This document shows, piece by piece, positions 62,465 to 64,000 of a stretch of 64,000 bases of DNA (the first letter of the stretch is position 1; each line of letters opens with the position of its first letter). A program made the position numbers and the translations under genes. A model generated the notes under the pieces. It had not been told where the DNA came from, searched no databases, and saw only the letters and a program-made list of their open reading frames with translations. The DNA comes from Helopsaltes ochotensis (taxonomy: Eukaryota > Chordata > Aves > Passeriformes > Locustellidae): the NCBI GenBank assembly GCA_013400155.1, contig VXBM01000130.1, forward strand, positions 295,529-359,528, read 5' to 3'.

Positions 62465-63330
62465 TTCATGGTGCTATTTCTGAGCTTTTTTTTCCTCTTT
62501 TCTTTGTTGGGACTCATTTTGTTGCATAGCAGTATTGACTTTCGTCACATTTTTCCTGATTTCTACACCACTTGATCTCAAGATTTATGCTCTATATCAC
62601 CAACAAAATTCTTTTTCATTCCTTACTATTTTAGAAACGAAGAGTGGATAACAGTGGAATTCTCAGTGTTCATCTTTATCATAAATTTTGCTGTTCTGTA
62701 GTCATGTAAAAAAAAATCAGATAAATATATTCATGCCCAAATATGCCCAAAATTGGCAGTGAAAAAATTAGATGAAATTTCAAAATACAGTGAAATAAAA
62801 ATAACTTAATTAGACAGAAGTTTCAGAAGAACTGTCTCAGTGATAGGAAACTATTTTTCTCAGCTGTTTCAATATTGATTCATCAAATCATTAAGCCATA
62901 TGGCAATGATTGTATGGTTTAGATTTTACCACCAAGTTAGATGGTAAACTATTGGGTAAATTATTGGGGCAGATCAGCAATATCTGCTGTATAAATGGAA
63001 ATGATTATTTAATGTAGCTAAAAAATAATAATGGTTATCCTTATATGAACTGGATATTTTCATATGCATATTTCAGATGAAGGTCACCTTAGTGTTAAGC
63101 TCTTGGATTTTATTGCACTGTAAAACATTCTTTGTAGAATCATTTAATAAATCAAATTGAATACTACCTACAAATAAGGCTGATAATTCCCAGAACAGTA
63201 AAATCAAAATGTTCTGAAAAGAGCGTGATTTATTTTTCCTAGCTTCTTATTGAATCTATGGACCACAAATCTTTTGATACAGAAATCTTAATGAAGAAGT
63301 GTATCTCTAATAATTTTTCATCTCATTAAA

Positions 63331-63354
63331 TTTCATTTTCTATTTCATTTTCTA
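63331..63354 (+). repeat. 12-bp tandem duplication
   Basis: TTTCATTTTCTA is repeated twice exactly in head-to-tail order. Confidence 0.88.
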
Positions 63355-64000
63355 TTAATTTCAAATACATAAAACTCTATAATCAAGGAAACCAGTACAG
63401 GCAGAGTCACTTTTTAATTTTGGTACTGAAATAGTATAATAGGAGTTCCAACAAATATTTTATGGTAAAATAGAAATTTCACTTCTGTCTCCGAACATTA
63501 TTCAAATCCTGTTGAAATTCTTAAATAGGATTATCTTTTAAAGGGATTAAAATAAATGACATGTCATAATGACTGATTAAACAATAAATTAAACAAGACT
63601 TTTTATTATTGCACTGAAAGTTACTAACACTCTAACATCGTTATTATGATTGGAAGAAAGGCTTTTACAACATCATGTTATCTGAGAATGTGACAGGGTT
63701 AATGGTAGGATCAGAGCTTCCATAAGAAATCAGACTCTTCAGACCCTTTTGAGGTTTTCCCTGACCTGAGCATCCAGTATGGGTTTGTTTATATGGGATG
63801 TCTACTCTGTTACAAAAGCATTGCCTGTTCTATTATTTAATTAAGCAAATTACATAGAGTTCTAAATGACTGTGAGAAAACACCTTTATTCTTCTGTAGC
63901 AGCATGGTGTAGGCTCTACAACCACACCTCTCTGAGAACTATTTAATGGCTCATTCTCTTACTCTTTAAAAAAAATCATAAATATTTTCCCAAGAATTAC

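Larger units (their letters stand above)
55501..64000. other. AT-rich non-coding stretch, no gene seen
   Basis: Nothing coding is recognised. Weak CR1-like tails are listed separately at 59555-59616 and 62101-62145. A pyrimidine (CT/T) tract lies at about 62425-62464 and a 12-bp tandem duplication at 63331-63354. The ORFs at 60423-60743 (plus) and 61342-61662 (minus) are about 106 codons but have no motif, and compositional bias explains them. Confidence 0.5.

Overview
This window looks like non-coding DNA from a bird, most likely a passerine. The evidence is the interspersed repeats. There are several CR1 retrotransposon fragments, some ending in the typical tail (a 'ggtccttTCCAACc' block followed by 'ATTCTATG/ATTCTGTG' octamers), and three endogenous-retrovirus LTR-like blocks of the kind common in songbird genomes. 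The background is strongly AT-rich and full of short chance ORFs. No bacterial-type genes, operons, CRISPR arrays, rRNA genes or recognisable tRNA genes were seen. I found no complete protein-coding gene. The window is best read as a gene desert or the inside of a very large intron.

Layout: 1-4.6 kb, unique AT-rich sequence; 4.6-5.3 kb, an LTR-like block (+); 5.3-9.3 kb, unique sequence with a 16-bp-arm perfect hairpin at 7969-8007; 9.26-9.84 kb, CR1 3' end (+); 9.8-16.1 kb, unique; 16.1-16.7 kb, a decayed CR1 ORF2 endonuclease fragment (+); 17.4 and 19.0 kb, two copies of a ~110-bp unknown repeat; 19.38-19.87 kb, a solo LTR (-); 21.44-22.11 kb, the best-preserved CR1 3' end (+); 22.1-30.9 kb, unique; 30.87-31.22 kb, a complete 347-bp solo LTR with 5-bp target-site duplications; 33.4-34.1 kb, ancient CR1 (+); 36.7 kb, CR1 tail (-); 38.7 kb, CR1 internal piece (+); 40.955-41.095 kb, a two-part pentanucleotide array (15 GGGCA then 13 GGGAA); 53.3 kb, CR1 tail (+); 55.15-55.5 kb, ancient CR1 (+); the rest to 64 kb, unique AT-rich sequence with weak CR1 traces.

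The only hints of host coding sequence are on the minus strand. At 45.44-45.49 kb a 51-bp segment lies between a good splice acceptor and a perfect-consensus donor. At 45.73-45.77 kb there is an ATG-plus-donor segment. At 33.14-33.36 kb a 220-bp open segment contains a hydrophobic stretch and ends in a good donor. I recognise none of these as a known protein, and the first two are not phase-compatible if joined directly, so they are weak candidates. No undescribed system stands out. The items most worth checking are the candidate exons, the G-rich pentanucleotide array, the perfect hairpin, the duplicated unknown repeat and the precisely bounded solo LTR.
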